In this document: positions 26,612-34,324 of the stretch, in pieces
Layout: each line of letters begins with the position of its first letter
Position numbering within the stretch: position 1 is the stretch's first letter
Assembly (NCBI GenBank): GCA_965223115.1
Contig: OZ244982.1
Coordinates: forward strand, 682,001 to 746,000
DNA: 64,000 nucleotides
DNA from: CBDCUI01 sp965223115
GTDB taxonomy: Bacteria > Pseudomonadota > Gammaproteobacteria > UBA4575
Direction: 5' to 3'
The notes under the pieces: model-generated
What the model was told of the DNA's origin: nothing
Seen by the model: only the letters and a program-made list of their open reading frames with translations
Databases searched by the model: none
Made by a program: the position numbers and the translations under genes

Positions 26612-27679
26612 ATGAGTGATCATTGTCACAACCAAAGTCATAAATCATCTTGTCATTCCTCTAAAGGGAGAATCGATTATTTATTATGGGGTTCAATTAT
26701 TGCTGTAGTTTTGTTGTATATAATTTATTGGCAATTCTCAACAGAAATATCAGCATACGAAAAGTTAACAATTCTTGCGCATTCTATATATGACTTAATG
26801 AATACGATTTGGTGGGGAATTGCAGTTGGCATGTTGATGGTTGCGCTTTTAACAAAAATACCACGTGAGTTTGTCGTATCAATCCTGGGTACAGGCAATG
26901 GGGTAGGTGGGCTTATCCGTGCTACCTTGGGAGGTGTATTACTTGATTTGTGTAGCCACGGAATACTTATGGTTGCGGCAAAACTTTATGAACGTGGTGC
27001 AAGTACGGGCCAAGTAATGGCTTTTCTTGTTGCCAGTCCTTGGAATTCATTTTCTCTAACACTAATCTTGATTGCATTGATAGGAGTTAAATGGACATTG
27101 GCTTTTATCATTGCCTCTATGCTAATTGCAGTTATTACAGGCTACATATTTGATTTTCTAATACGTAGCGAAAGACTGCCAAGTAATCCGAATCAAATTG
27201 ATTTGCCTGATAATTTTCAATTCTGGACAGAAGCCAAAAAGCGGTTACAAGCTGCAAGTTATAAGCCTTCTTTTTTTGGTGAAATGATAAAAGATGGAAT
27301 ATTAGAATCTCGAATGGTAATACGTTGGATATTATTTGGTGTGCTGTTGGCTGGAATCATTCGCACTTTTATTGATGCTGGTACATTTCAAGCTTACTTT
27401 GGGCCTACTTTAGCTGGTTTAGGTCTTACGGTGTTAGTGGCAACTATTATAGAAGTATGCTCAGAAGGTTCTACACCTGTTGCAGCTGATATTCTTACTC
27501 GCGCGCATGCACCAGGAAATAGTTTTGCATTTTTAATGGCAGGTGTGTCGACGGATTATACTGAAATAATGGTTCTTAAAGATACCACTAAATCGTGGAA
27601 AGTCGCATTATATTTACCTCTAATAACAGTGCCGCAAGTGCTTATTATAGCCTGGTTGATAAACTTACAAACTATTTAA
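26612..27679 (+). CDS. Predicted permease (DUF318/ArsP-like) with His/Cys-rich N-terminus
   Basis: 355 residues with about eight membrane segments in two halves. Each half has the polar re-entrant motif typical of this permease family: SPWNSFSLTL near residue 148 and CSEGSTPVAADIL near 293. Before the first helix comes a cytosolic head with His and Cys at close spacing (HCHNQSHKSSCH), which looks able to bind a metal. Family members are linked to export of metals or organoarsenicals, but the substrate here is unknown. It follows the cytochrome gene directly. Confidence 0.85.
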   Translation: MSDHCHNQSHKSSCHSSKGRIDYLLWGSIIAVVLLYIIYWQFSTEISAYEKLTILAHSIYDLMNTIWWGIAVGMLMVALLTKIPREFVVSILGTGNGVGGLIRATLGGVLLDLCSHGILMVAAKLYERGASTGQVMAFLVASPWNSFSLTLILIALIGVKWTLAFIIASMLIAVITGYIFDFLIRSERLPSNPNQIDLPDNFQFWTEAKKRLQAASYKPSFFGEMIKDGILESRMVIRWILFGVLLAGIIRTFIDAGTFQAYFGPTLAGLGLTVLVATIIEVCSEGSTPVAADILTRAHAPGNSFAFLMAGVSTDYTEIMVLKDTTKSWKVALYLPLITVPQVLIIAWLINLQTI

Positions 27680-27722
27680 TCATCCATTGTTATACGCTGC
27701 TCGTGCTTTTTAAGATAAATCT

Positions 27723-28103
27723 ATGCCAACTTATATAATTTTAAAAAACATTCATGTAATTACTGCTTCTCTATCCATCTTAGGCTTTATCATTCGTGGA
27801 ATATGGATGATTCAATCATCTTCTATGCTGCAGCAAAAGTGGGTAAAAGTTACGCCTCATATCATTGATACTTTTCTGCTAGTTTCTGCGATAGCTTTGG
27901 TGATCTTGACATCACAGTACCCAGGTCCAATATCTTGGCTAAACGCCAAGATAATAGCTTTGCTTATTTATATTGTTCTGGGAAGTATAGCGCTGAAATA
28001 TGGTAAAACTAAAAAAATACGTATAATGTCATGGTGCTTAGCCTTGATTGTGTTTGCTTATATTGTTCTTGTGGCGTTAAGCAAAAATATATTTTTTGTT
28101 TAA
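27723..28103 (+). CDS. SirB2 family membrane protein
   Basis: 126 residues with four membrane segments. It has the SirB2 pattern: LKNIHVITASLSILGFIIRG at the start, VTPHIIDTFLLVSAIAL near residue 44 and WLNAKIIALLIYIVLGSIALKYG near 72. The family is widespread in gammaproteobacteria but has no firm function. It sits between the permease and truncated hemoglobin genes with short gaps (43 and 28 bp), so it is part of the same operon. Confidence 0.88.
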   Translation: MPTYIILKNIHVITASLSILGFIIRGIWMIQSSSMLQQKWVKVTPHIIDTFLLVSAIALVILTSQYPGPISWLNAKIIALLIYIVLGSIALKYGKTKKIRIMSWCLALIVFAYIVLVALSKNIFFV

Positions 28104-28131
28104 ATTATGAATAGGGAGTATTTAAGTAATC

Positions 28132-28539
28132 ATGGGGTCTTTATTTGAACAAATAGGTAATCAGTCTAAAATTCAGGATTTGGCTAATGAGTTTTATGAC
28201 GTAATGGATGAGGATCCACAAGCAAAGGAATTGCGTGATATTCATCCAAATAACTTAACCATGTCTAAAAAAGCCTTGTATAAATTTATTACCCACTGGT
28301 TAGGTGGGCCAAAATTATTTGGTGAACAGTATGTAAATGCAAAGTGGTTAGAATTGAGGCATCGGCGTTTTGATTTAACTGAATCGCAGAAACAACAATG
28401 GTTATATTGTATGAATAAAGCAATAATGAATATTGGTTTAGATAATGATTTGAAGATTGAACTTAATTCAAAATTCGAAAGTATGATTAAATCAATGCGT
28501 ATTCAAAGAAGTAAAATAAACGACATTTCTGCCTCTTAG
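28132..28539 (+). CDS. Group II truncated hemoglobin
   Basis: 135 residues of the GlbO type. Visible are LANEFYDVMDEDPQAKELRDIHP (helices B to E), TMSKKALYKFITHWLGGPKLF with the family tryptophan, and LRHRRFDLTESQKQQWL, where the His is the likely proximal ligand and W a conserved residue of helix G. The family binds O2 or NO. The purine-rich GGGAG lies ahead of the start. It is last in the permease-sirB2 transcript, about 280 bp before the hemerythrin-like gene. Confidence 0.92.
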   Translation: MGSLFEQIGNQSKIQDLANEFYDVMDEDPQAKELRDIHPNNLTMSKKALYKFITHWLGGPKLFGEQYVNAKWLELRHRRFDLTESQKQQWLYCMNKAIMNIGLDNDLKIELNSKFESMIKSMRIQRSKINDISAS

Positions 28540-28822
28540 ATATAAAAATTAAGAATATTAAATTAAATAATGTTGCTACAAAAAATTTGGTTATAGTTAA
28601 TCAGTGGTTATATCTAATTAAGTGAATATAAAAATAGCTGTATAATTTATATTCAGATAATAAATAGATATCAATTGTGAACCTTTCTTAGTTTTTGTGA
28701 TGAAGGGCTAATAATCAAGGTTAGCTGGTCTCCAATCAATTTTATTTTCGCCGATACTGGATTATGTGAAAAAATAATAACTATTTTGGTTGTTAGTATT
28801 AATTGATATGGGGACGTCATAA

Positions 28823-29227
28823 ATGTCACAACTCTTATTCATAAAATGGGATGAAGATAATATTATTAATTATCCAATTGTAGACGAGCAACATAGAGGT
28901 TTAGTCGCAACGATTAACTCTTTATATTATTTTATTCAACAAGGATGGGAAATCAAAGATTTAAAACCTACGATTCTAATGCTGGAGCAATATGTTATGT
29001 TCCATCTGAAAACAGAACAGTCAATACTGTCGAGTCAGGGTTTGTCAGAAGATGAAATAAAACCTATTCAAGAATATAGTTCTAGTTTTTTGCATGATTT
29101 ACATAACGTTGTGACTGATGCCATCGCTCATGAAGAACCACAAGAATTATCAAAATATCTTGCCAAATGGTGGCAAGGACACAAAGTAGAGTTTCACGAT
29201 AAGCTTAGTAAATATTTCGTAAAATAA
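28823..29227 (+). CDS. Hemerythrin-like protein with incomplete iron ligands
   Basis: 134 residues with the hemerythrin outline: WDEDNIINYPIVDEQHRGL near residue 9, YVMFHLKTEQSIL near 54-66 and a terminal KWWQGHKVEFHD. The first His and the HxxxE pair are kept. The two central His ligands expected before the phenylalanine of EYSSSF are absent, and the final HxxxxD reads HxxxxH. A full diiron site is therefore doubtful, unless HDLH near 92 and the terminal HD substitute. Possibly a diverged sensor or a former O2 carrier. Start is ATG 28823 with GGGGAC upstream. Confidence 0.8.
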   Translation: MSQLLFIKWDEDNIINYPIVDEQHRGLVATINSLYYFIQQGWEIKDLKPTILMLEQYVMFHLKTEQSILSSQGLSEDEIKPIQEYSSSFLHDLHNVVTDAIAHEEPQELSKYLAKWWQGHKVEFHDKLSKYFVK

Positions 29228-29323
29228 ATTTTCTTAAAAAATAGATGCAATATAGTTTTAATAAAATATTAAAGTGATTTAGCTTTGTTATTAATTTGTA
29301 ACTCAGCAATCAACAAAAATATA

Positions 29324-29519
29324 TTATTTTTGTTTTTTGATGCGTAGAGTTATCTGCTCTTCTGTAAGTTCTAAGTTATCAGTATCTACTTCATTGATGA
29401 TAACTGCTATCGTAGCAGGATTTTTTCTTAATGCATCTTGAAGTCATGTCTGTTGTGCCTTTAATTTATTCCTCAGGTGTTACGTCTTCTTTGGTAATAT
29501 TTATATTTGTATAAGACAT
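29324..29519 (-). pseudogene. Remnant of a small gene of unknown family
   Basis: On the minus strand ATG 29519 opens MSYTNINITKEDVTPEE and stops after 17 codons. In another frame the sequence continues as NKLKAQQT, a TGA where Trp would fit, then LQDALRKNPATIAVIINEVD and LELTEEQITLRIKKQK up to a stop at 29324. One frameshift and one nonsense change would restore a protein of about 65 residues. I do not recognise it. The rest of the 29228-29756 gap is AT-rich; a 17-codon ORF at 29592-29645 (+) has no support. Confidence 0.45.
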
Positions 29520-29756
29520 TTGATTTGTCTCGATGATTTAGTATTTAGTTTAGTTATCTAAACCTTACAAAAATTTTATAAGTGGTAAATAATGAGTGAA
29601 ATTAATAATAGTTTTAATCAATTTGATTATGCTGAAAAGGTCTAGAGTTATATATGAAAACATGCCTAAAAATAGTAAAACTATGTGTGTTGGTCATACT
29701 TTGTACAAAATTTACTGAGTTTTAAAAATATTTGCTCTAGGCTATAGTTCTATAGC

Positions 29757-29862
29757 GGTCTGTGTCAGTGCCCTTGTGACGAAATACTGTGAACCCCGCC
29801 AGGCCTGGAAGGGAGCAACGGTAGCAGTTCATTCGGGTACAAAGGGATTGCTGGCACAGGTC
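29757..29862 (+). ncRNA. ffs: Bacterial signal recognition particle RNA (4.5S type)
   Basis: The core CAGGCCTGGAAGGGAGCA with flanking GTGAACCCCGC and ACGGTAGCAGT is the universal domain IV hairpin bound by Ffh. The ends pair: GGTCTGTGTCAG at 29757 with CTGGCACAGGTC ending at 29862, with G-U pairs. Exact ends are estimated from that pairing. It lies immediately upstream of dnaX, a common order in gammaproteobacteria. Confidence 0.95.
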
Positions 29863-29906
29863 GTTCAATCACTTAAGAAACATACGTATATCTATAAAGT
29901 CCAGGA

Positions 29907-31481
29907 ATGAGTTATCAAGCGCTAGCCAGAAAATGGCGTCCTAAGAACTTTGCCGAGGTTGTAGGACAAGGCCATGTTGTAAAGGCATTGTCTAATGCAC
30001 TTGACCAGGAACGGCTGCACCATGCTTATTTATTTACCGGAACCCGAGGAGTGGGAAAGACAACTTTAGCAAGAATTTTTGCTAAGTGCTTAAATTGTGA
30101 GCAAGGTGTCAGCTCAATGCCATGTGGCGAATGTGGGGCTTGCCAAGAAATTGACCAAGGACGATTTATAGATCTCATTGAAGTGGATGCGGCATCACGT
30201 ACTAAAGTCGAAGATACACGAGAGCTTCTTGATAATGTTCAATATAGCCCGACTCGTGGAAATTATAAGGTCTATTTGATCGATGAGGTGCATATGTTGT
30301 CAGGGCATAGTTTTAATGCATTGCTAAAGACCTTAGAAGAGCCCCCGCCACATGTAAAATTCCTTTTAGCGACAACGGATCCTCAAAAACTTCCCATGAC
30401 AGTTTTGTCACGTTGTTTGCAATTTAATTTAAAACGACTGTCTGATGATGCCATAGGAAAACAGTTAGAAAAACTTATGCAAGTTGAAAATATTCCCTTC
30501 GAAAAATCAGCTTTATATTCTTTGGCTCGTTCTGCAGATGGCAGTATGCGTGACGCATTAAGCCTCTTAGACCAAGCGATTGCTTTTAGTGAAGGCAATG
30601 TTACCGATGCAGCAATACATGAGATGTTAGGCACTGTGCCAAGAGAGTATTTGCATAAGCTAATGTATGCATTAGCAAATGACGCTGCAGCAGAAATTAT
30701 GCAATGCACATATGAATTATCAACATTATCAGCAGATTTTAGCAGTTTATTTGAAGATATAATTCATACAATACATCAAGTAGCTGTAGTGCAAGCCGTG
30801 CCAAGTACATTAGATTCAATCGATTATGATAAAGGTTTAATTGCAGACTTAAGCAAAAGTTTAAATCCAGAAGATATTCAATTGTTTTATCAAATAGCCC
30901 TGATAGGTAAGCGTGATTTATATTTATCTATCTCACCACAAAGTGCATTGGAAATGACACTATTACGTATGCTTTCGTTTAAACCCGCCAGCAAAAGTGA
31001 TTTCGTCCCAAGCGAGATAGAGCAAAAAGCTGTTAAAAATAATAATACAGTTGCAAAAGAGCAAAAATCTCAACATGACATTGAATCATTAAACGATAAT
31101 AAGCAACAATGGTCTAAAATCATAGATCATCTCAATTTGCAAGGAGTTCCATATTCTCTAGCTTCGAATTGTAGTCTTATAGATATTACAAGCAACACAA
31201 TAGTTTTAAATTTAGCTCAACAACATGAAGGAATTGCTACTAATAATGTTAAACAAAAATTAGAGAAAGCGTTGCAATCATATTTTGATAAAGAATTAAA
31301 GTTGATTATCGAAGTGTCAGAGAAAGAAATTGAAACACCTGCGAAAAAGAAAGATCGCTTAGCGGCTGAGAAACGATCACAGGCTGAGAAGCATGCAGAA
31401 GAAGATGAAGTAGTAAAGGCGTTTAAATCAAGTTTTGGTGCAGAAGTTATTGAGGGGTCAGTTAAGCCTATCAATGAGTAA
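29907..31481 (+). CDS. dnaX: DNA polymerase III subunits gamma/tau
   Basis: 524 residues. The AAA+ clamp-loader module shows Walker A GTRGVGKTT near residue 45, a four-cysteine zinc motif (CLNC ... CGECGAC) near 64-79, Walker B LIDEVHML near 124 and the sensor LSRCLQFNL near 167. A hydrophilic, Lys/Glu-rich tail follows from about 370. It loads the beta clamp. It heads the dnaX-ybaB-recR operon, 45 bp behind the SRP RNA gene. The E. coli-type A AAA AAG frameshift site was not found at the usual gamma/tau boundary. Confidence 0.96.
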   Translation: MSYQALARKWRPKNFAEVVGQGHVVKALSNALDQERLHHAYLFTGTRGVGKTTLARIFAKCLNCEQGVSSMPCGECGACQEIDQGRFIDLIEVDAASRTKVEDTRELLDNVQYSPTRGNYKVYLIDEVHMLSGHSFNALLKTLEEPPPHVKFLLATTDPQKLPMTVLSRCLQFNLKRLSDDAIGKQLEKLMQVENIPFEKSALYSLARSADGSMRDALSLLDQAIAFSEGNVTDAAIHEMLGTVPREYLHKLMYALANDAAAEIMQCTYELSTLSADFSSLFEDIIHTIHQVAVVQAVPSTLDSIDYDKGLIADLSKSLNPEDIQLFYQIALIGKRDLYLSISPQSALEMTLLRMLSFKPASKSDFVPSEIEQKAVKNNNTVAKEQKSQHDIESLNDNKQQWSKIIDHLNLQGVPYSLASNCSLIDITSNTIVLNLAQQHEGIATNNVKQKLEKALQSYFDKELKLIIEVSEKEIETPAKKKDRLAAEKRSQAEKHAEEDEVVKAFKSSFGAEVIEGSVKPINE

Positions 31482-31506
31482 GCAAAAATATATTTAGGAG
31501 TCCAAT

Positions 31507-31830
31507 ATGAAAGGCGGATTAGGTAACTTAATGAAACAAGCGCAAAAAATGCAGGAAGACATGCAAAAAGCACAAGAAGAATTGAAAAATCTTGAAGTGG
31601 AAGGACAAGCTGGAGGTAGTTTAGTAAAAGTAATAATGACAGGGAAACATGAAGTCAGAAAAGTACAAATTGATGATAGTTTGTTAGGTGATGATAAAGA
31701 CATGTTAGAAGATTTGATAGCTGCTGCTATAAATGATGCCTCGAATAAAGTGGAGGAATTAACTAAAGATCAATTTTCTGATTTAACGAGTGGCTTAAAT
31801 CTCCCTGGAGGAATGAAGCTTCCTTTTTAG
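31507..31830 (+). CDS. ybaB: Nucleoid-associated protein YbaB/EbfC
   Basis: 107 residues beginning MKGGLGNLMKQAQKMQ, the family's N-terminal helix, with a coiled coil to about 35, VKVIMTGKHEVRKVQID near 37-55 and the C-terminal GLNLPGGMKLPF. It binds DNA as a dimer. AGGAG lies 6 bases ahead of the ATG. It is 25 bp behind dnaX and 41 bp ahead of recR, the usual operon. Confidence 0.95.
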   Translation: MKGGLGNLMKQAQKMQEDMQKAQEELKNLEVEGQAGGSLVKVIMTGKHEVRKVQIDDSLLGDDKDMLEDLIAAAINDASNKVEELTKDQFSDLTSGLNLPGGMKLPF

Positions 31831-31871
31831 TCCTGCATAAGCCGTTAACCCGTATTAAAAATAACTTGTAA

Positions 31872-32462
31872 ATGTCTTCATTGTTAGACTCATTAATTGA
31901 TTCACTTCAATGCTTACCAGGTGTGGGTCCTAAATCTGCACAGCGTATGGCTTTTCATCTGTTACAGAGGAATCGTGATGGTGCAAAGCATTTGGCCGAA
32001 GTTTTAAGTAAAGCGACAAGGGAAATTGGTCATTGCAATAATTGTAGAACTTTTACTGAAAAAGAGCTTTGTAATATATGCGCAGATAAATCACGTCAAG
32101 CCACTCAAATTTGTGTAGTAGAAAATCCAACAGATGTATTTGTAATTGAACAAAGTGCTGATTATCGTGGATTGTACTTTGTGTTAATGGGCCGCCTTTC
32201 GCCACTAGATGGAATCGGTCCTGCAGAGCTAGGCTTAGATATATTGGAAATGCGTTTAAATAAAGGTGTTGTTGAAGAGTTAATATTGGCAACTAATTCC
32301 ACAGTTGAAGGTGAGGTGACAGCCCATGTGCTTGGTGAAATGGCAAAAAAATATAACATCCCAACGACAAGACTAGCGCAAGGTGTACCTGTAGGCGGTG
32401 AACTTGATTATGTTGATCAGAATACAATTGCGCAAGCATTTGCAGGCCGAAAGAACTACTGA
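31872..32462 (+). CDS. recR: Recombination protein RecR
   Basis: 196 residues. LPGVGPKSAQRMAFHLL near residue 15 is the helix-hairpin-helix DNA-binding motif, CNNCRTFTEKELCNIC near 56-71 the zinc site, and VVENPTDVFVIEQSADYRGLYFVLMG the Toprim core. RecR works with RecO (and RecF) to load RecA on gapped DNA. Last gene of the dnaX operon; the next gene is on the opposite strand. Confidence 0.96.
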   Translation: MSSLLDSLIDSLQCLPGVGPKSAQRMAFHLLQRNRDGAKHLAEVLSKATREIGHCNNCRTFTEKELCNICADKSRQATQICVVENPTDVFVIEQSADYRGLYFVLMGRLSPLDGIGPAELGLDILEMRLNKGVVEELILATNSTVEGEVTAHVLGEMAKKYNIPTTRLAQGVPVGGELDYVDQNTIAQAFAGRKNY

Positions 32463-32488
32463 TCTCTAATTAGTTAATATAATTATTT

Positions 32489-33376
32489 TTATCCGTATGA
32501 CTGCATCATATTTTTATATGATGTATAGCGCGCTTGGTTTAATTTACCCTTGTTCAAAGCATCTTTAACAGCGCAATTGGGCTCGCTCATGTGAGCACAA
32601 TTGTGAAATTTACATTGCCTGCCAAGTTCTCGTATTTCGTAAAATCCATGAATAATTTTTTCTTTGTTAAGTTTAGGTAATAAAAAATCTCTTACACCGG
32701 GTGAATCTATCAATTCACCACCATGAGGTAGGTCATATAAAATAGTGACACTGGTTGTATGTTTGCCTTGTAGTGTTGCAGTGGAAATAGATTGAGTTTT
32801 AATTTTGGTTGAAGGAATTAAGGCATTTATAAGTGTTGATTTGCCAACACCAGATTGGCCAACGAACACACATGTATTTTTACTTAGCTTTTCTGAGAGT
32901 AGATCCAAGCAGCTTGGATTTTTAATGCTGGTTTCTATAATTGAGTAAGGGAGATTTTCGTATTTATTTTTTAGTAAATTAAGTATTGCATTTGAATTAA
33001 TTAAATCCATTTTATTAATTACAACAATCGCAGATGCAGGTAGATTTTCTGCTGCTACTAAATAATGATCGATTAAATCTAAAGAAGGTTCAGGTTCGAC
33101 TGCACAAACGATAACAATTGTATCTATGTTTGCTGCGACTAATTTTATTGAAAACTCAGTTTGTCTTAATAATTCATTTTTACGAGGCAATAATGCAATG
33201 ACTTCGTCACGATCTTGGTTTGTAGCTTTACATTGTATCCGGTCACCACAGACTAAATGACTGAATTTTTTTGGTGAGATACAAGAGTGCCTTATATTTT
33301 GTTCATCTTTAACAGTTATATTTGCCCCATGGCGGCTTACAACTTTTGCGTAATACTTATCGATAGTGGCAGCACT
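32489..33376 (-). CDS. rsgA: Ribosome small-subunit GTPase RsgA, no canonical start codon
   Basis: The GTPase domain is complete and circularly permuted: the G4-like NKMDL near 33010, then G1 GQSGVGKSTLINAL and G3 DSPGVRDF, and a zinc site CKFHNCAHMSEPNC before the C-terminus. It helps mature the 30S subunit. The OB-fold frame extends upstream (YYAKVVSRHGANITVKDE, then HSCISPKKFSHLVCGDRI) to 33376, where a TAA closes it. No ATG, GTG or TTG occurs in those 62 codons; the first such codon is TTG 33190, which would delete the OB-fold. Either an ATC/ATA/ATT start is used or the start was lost when the cytochrome gene came to lie upstream. Confidence 0.82.
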   Translation of the reverse strand, partial: SAATIDKYYAKVVSRHGANITVKDEQNIRHSCISPKKFSHLVCGDRIQCKATNQDRDEVIALLPRKNELLRQTEFSIKLVAANIDTIVIVCAVEPEPSLDLIDHYLVAAENLPASAIVVINKMDLINSNAILNLLKNKYENLPYSIIETSIKNPSCLDLLSEKLSKNTCVFVGQSGVGKSTLINALIPSTKIKTQSISTATLQGKHTTSVTILYDLPHGGELIDSPGVRDFLLPKLNKEKIIHGFYEIRELGRQCKFHNCAHMSEPNCAVKDALNKGKLNQARYTSYKNMMQSYG

Positions 33377-33393
33377 TTAAAAGGTTTGATGTC

Positions 33394-33723
33394 TTAATAA
33401 TTATAAAACATATCGTTTAAGAATTGTTGTACATCTTGCTGTTGCGTAGTAGACCAATTAAGTCCAAGGCTTGATTGGCAACGGTTGACTTGTTTAGCAA
33501 GTGTTTCCTTTGAAGTAGCTCTGTGATCCTTGCGTGTGTAAAGTACTGAGCCATCTCCGCCTGTCATGGCAGCATGGCATGCTATGCAATTTTCTTGATG
33601 TAGGTTTTTACCTGATTGTGCGTCGGCAGCATAAAGTGGTGCGGTGAGTAACCATGATAAAAGCAATATTAGAAAATATTTCTTGCCGTGTACTTTAGGC
33701 TTATGTAATAAAATTCTCATCAT
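33394..33723 (-). CDS. Small c-type cytochrome
   Basis: 109 residues with a long signal segment (about 1-33, ending near YAAD) and one heme motif CIACH near residue 46. The remainder (GDGSVLYTRKDHRATSKETL, then WSTTQQQDVQQFLNDMFY) fits a monoheme class I fold, but I see no obvious Met ligand. It lies between rsgA and the divergent orn, which are usually direct neighbours, so this gene may be an insertion in that order. Different from the two paralogues at 24242 and 26140. Confidence 0.85.
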   Translation of the reverse strand: MMRILLHKPKVHGKKYFLILLLSWLLTAPLYAADAQSGKNLHQENCIACHAAMTGGDGSVLYTRKDHRATSKETLAKQVNRCQSSLGLNWSTTQQQDVQQFLNDMFYNY

Positions 33724-33759
33724 CTGTGTATGATATACAAAACAGACAAGGAAATGCTA

Positions 33760-34311
33760 ATGCCTAGTAGCTCAGATAACCTAATATGGATAGACTTGGA
33801 AATGACGGGTTTAGATCCATTTCAAGATCATATCATTGAGATTGCGACCATTGTTACAGATAAAGATCTACATGAGTTAGCTGTAGGGCCGGTTTTGGCG
33901 ATTCATCAAGAAATTTCAATTTTAAATTCAATGGATGAATGGAATACAGAACAGCATACGAAGTCCGGTTTAACAGAACGTGTAAAAAGTAGCTCAATCA
34001 CTGTGATGCAGGCAGAAAAAGCCACATTAGAGTTCTTGCAAGATTATGTTCCTGAAAATAGCTCGCCTATGTGCGGAAATAGTATTTGTCAGGATCGAAG
34101 ATTTTTGGCTAGGCTAATGCCAGAGTTGGAAAACTATTTCCATTATCGAAATTTAGATGTTAGTACACTTAAAGAACTTGCTCGACGTTGGCAGCCCGAA
34201 ATTGCAAATGGGTTTGTTAAAGAGTCTAAGCATCTTGCTTTGGATGATATACGCGATTCTATTGAAGAGCTTAAATACTATCGAGAAAACTTTTTAAAAA
34301 GCTTTACTTAA
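33760..34311 (+). CDS. orn: Oligoribonuclease
   Basis: About 183 residues of the DEDDh exonuclease family. WIDLEMTGLDP holds the first Asp-Glu pair, EIATIVTDKDL follows, NSICQDRRFLARLMPEL holds the second Asp region, and HLALDDIRDSIEELKYYR the final His-Asp. It degrades 2-5-nt RNAs in the cytoplasm. I chose ATG 33760 because AAGGA lies 7 bases upstream; the frame is open from 33730, and an ATG at 33754 is too close to that site. Divergent from the small cytochrome gene. Confidence 0.95.
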   Translation: MPSSSDNLIWIDLEMTGLDPFQDHIIEIATIVTDKDLHELAVGPVLAIHQEISILNSMDEWNTEQHTKSGLTERVKSSSITVMQAEKATLEFLQDYVPENSSPMCGNSICQDRRFLARLMPELENYFHYRNLDVSTLKELARRWQPEIANGFVKESKHLALDDIRDSIEELKYYRENFLKSFT

Positions 34312-34324
34312 GAATTAAAAGTAA

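Noticed and set aside
31341..31350. Programmed frameshift in dnaX at GAAAAAG
   Set aside because: It is not the A AAA AAG motif, lies near the C-terminus and not at the gamma/tau boundary, and I see no stem-loop behind it.
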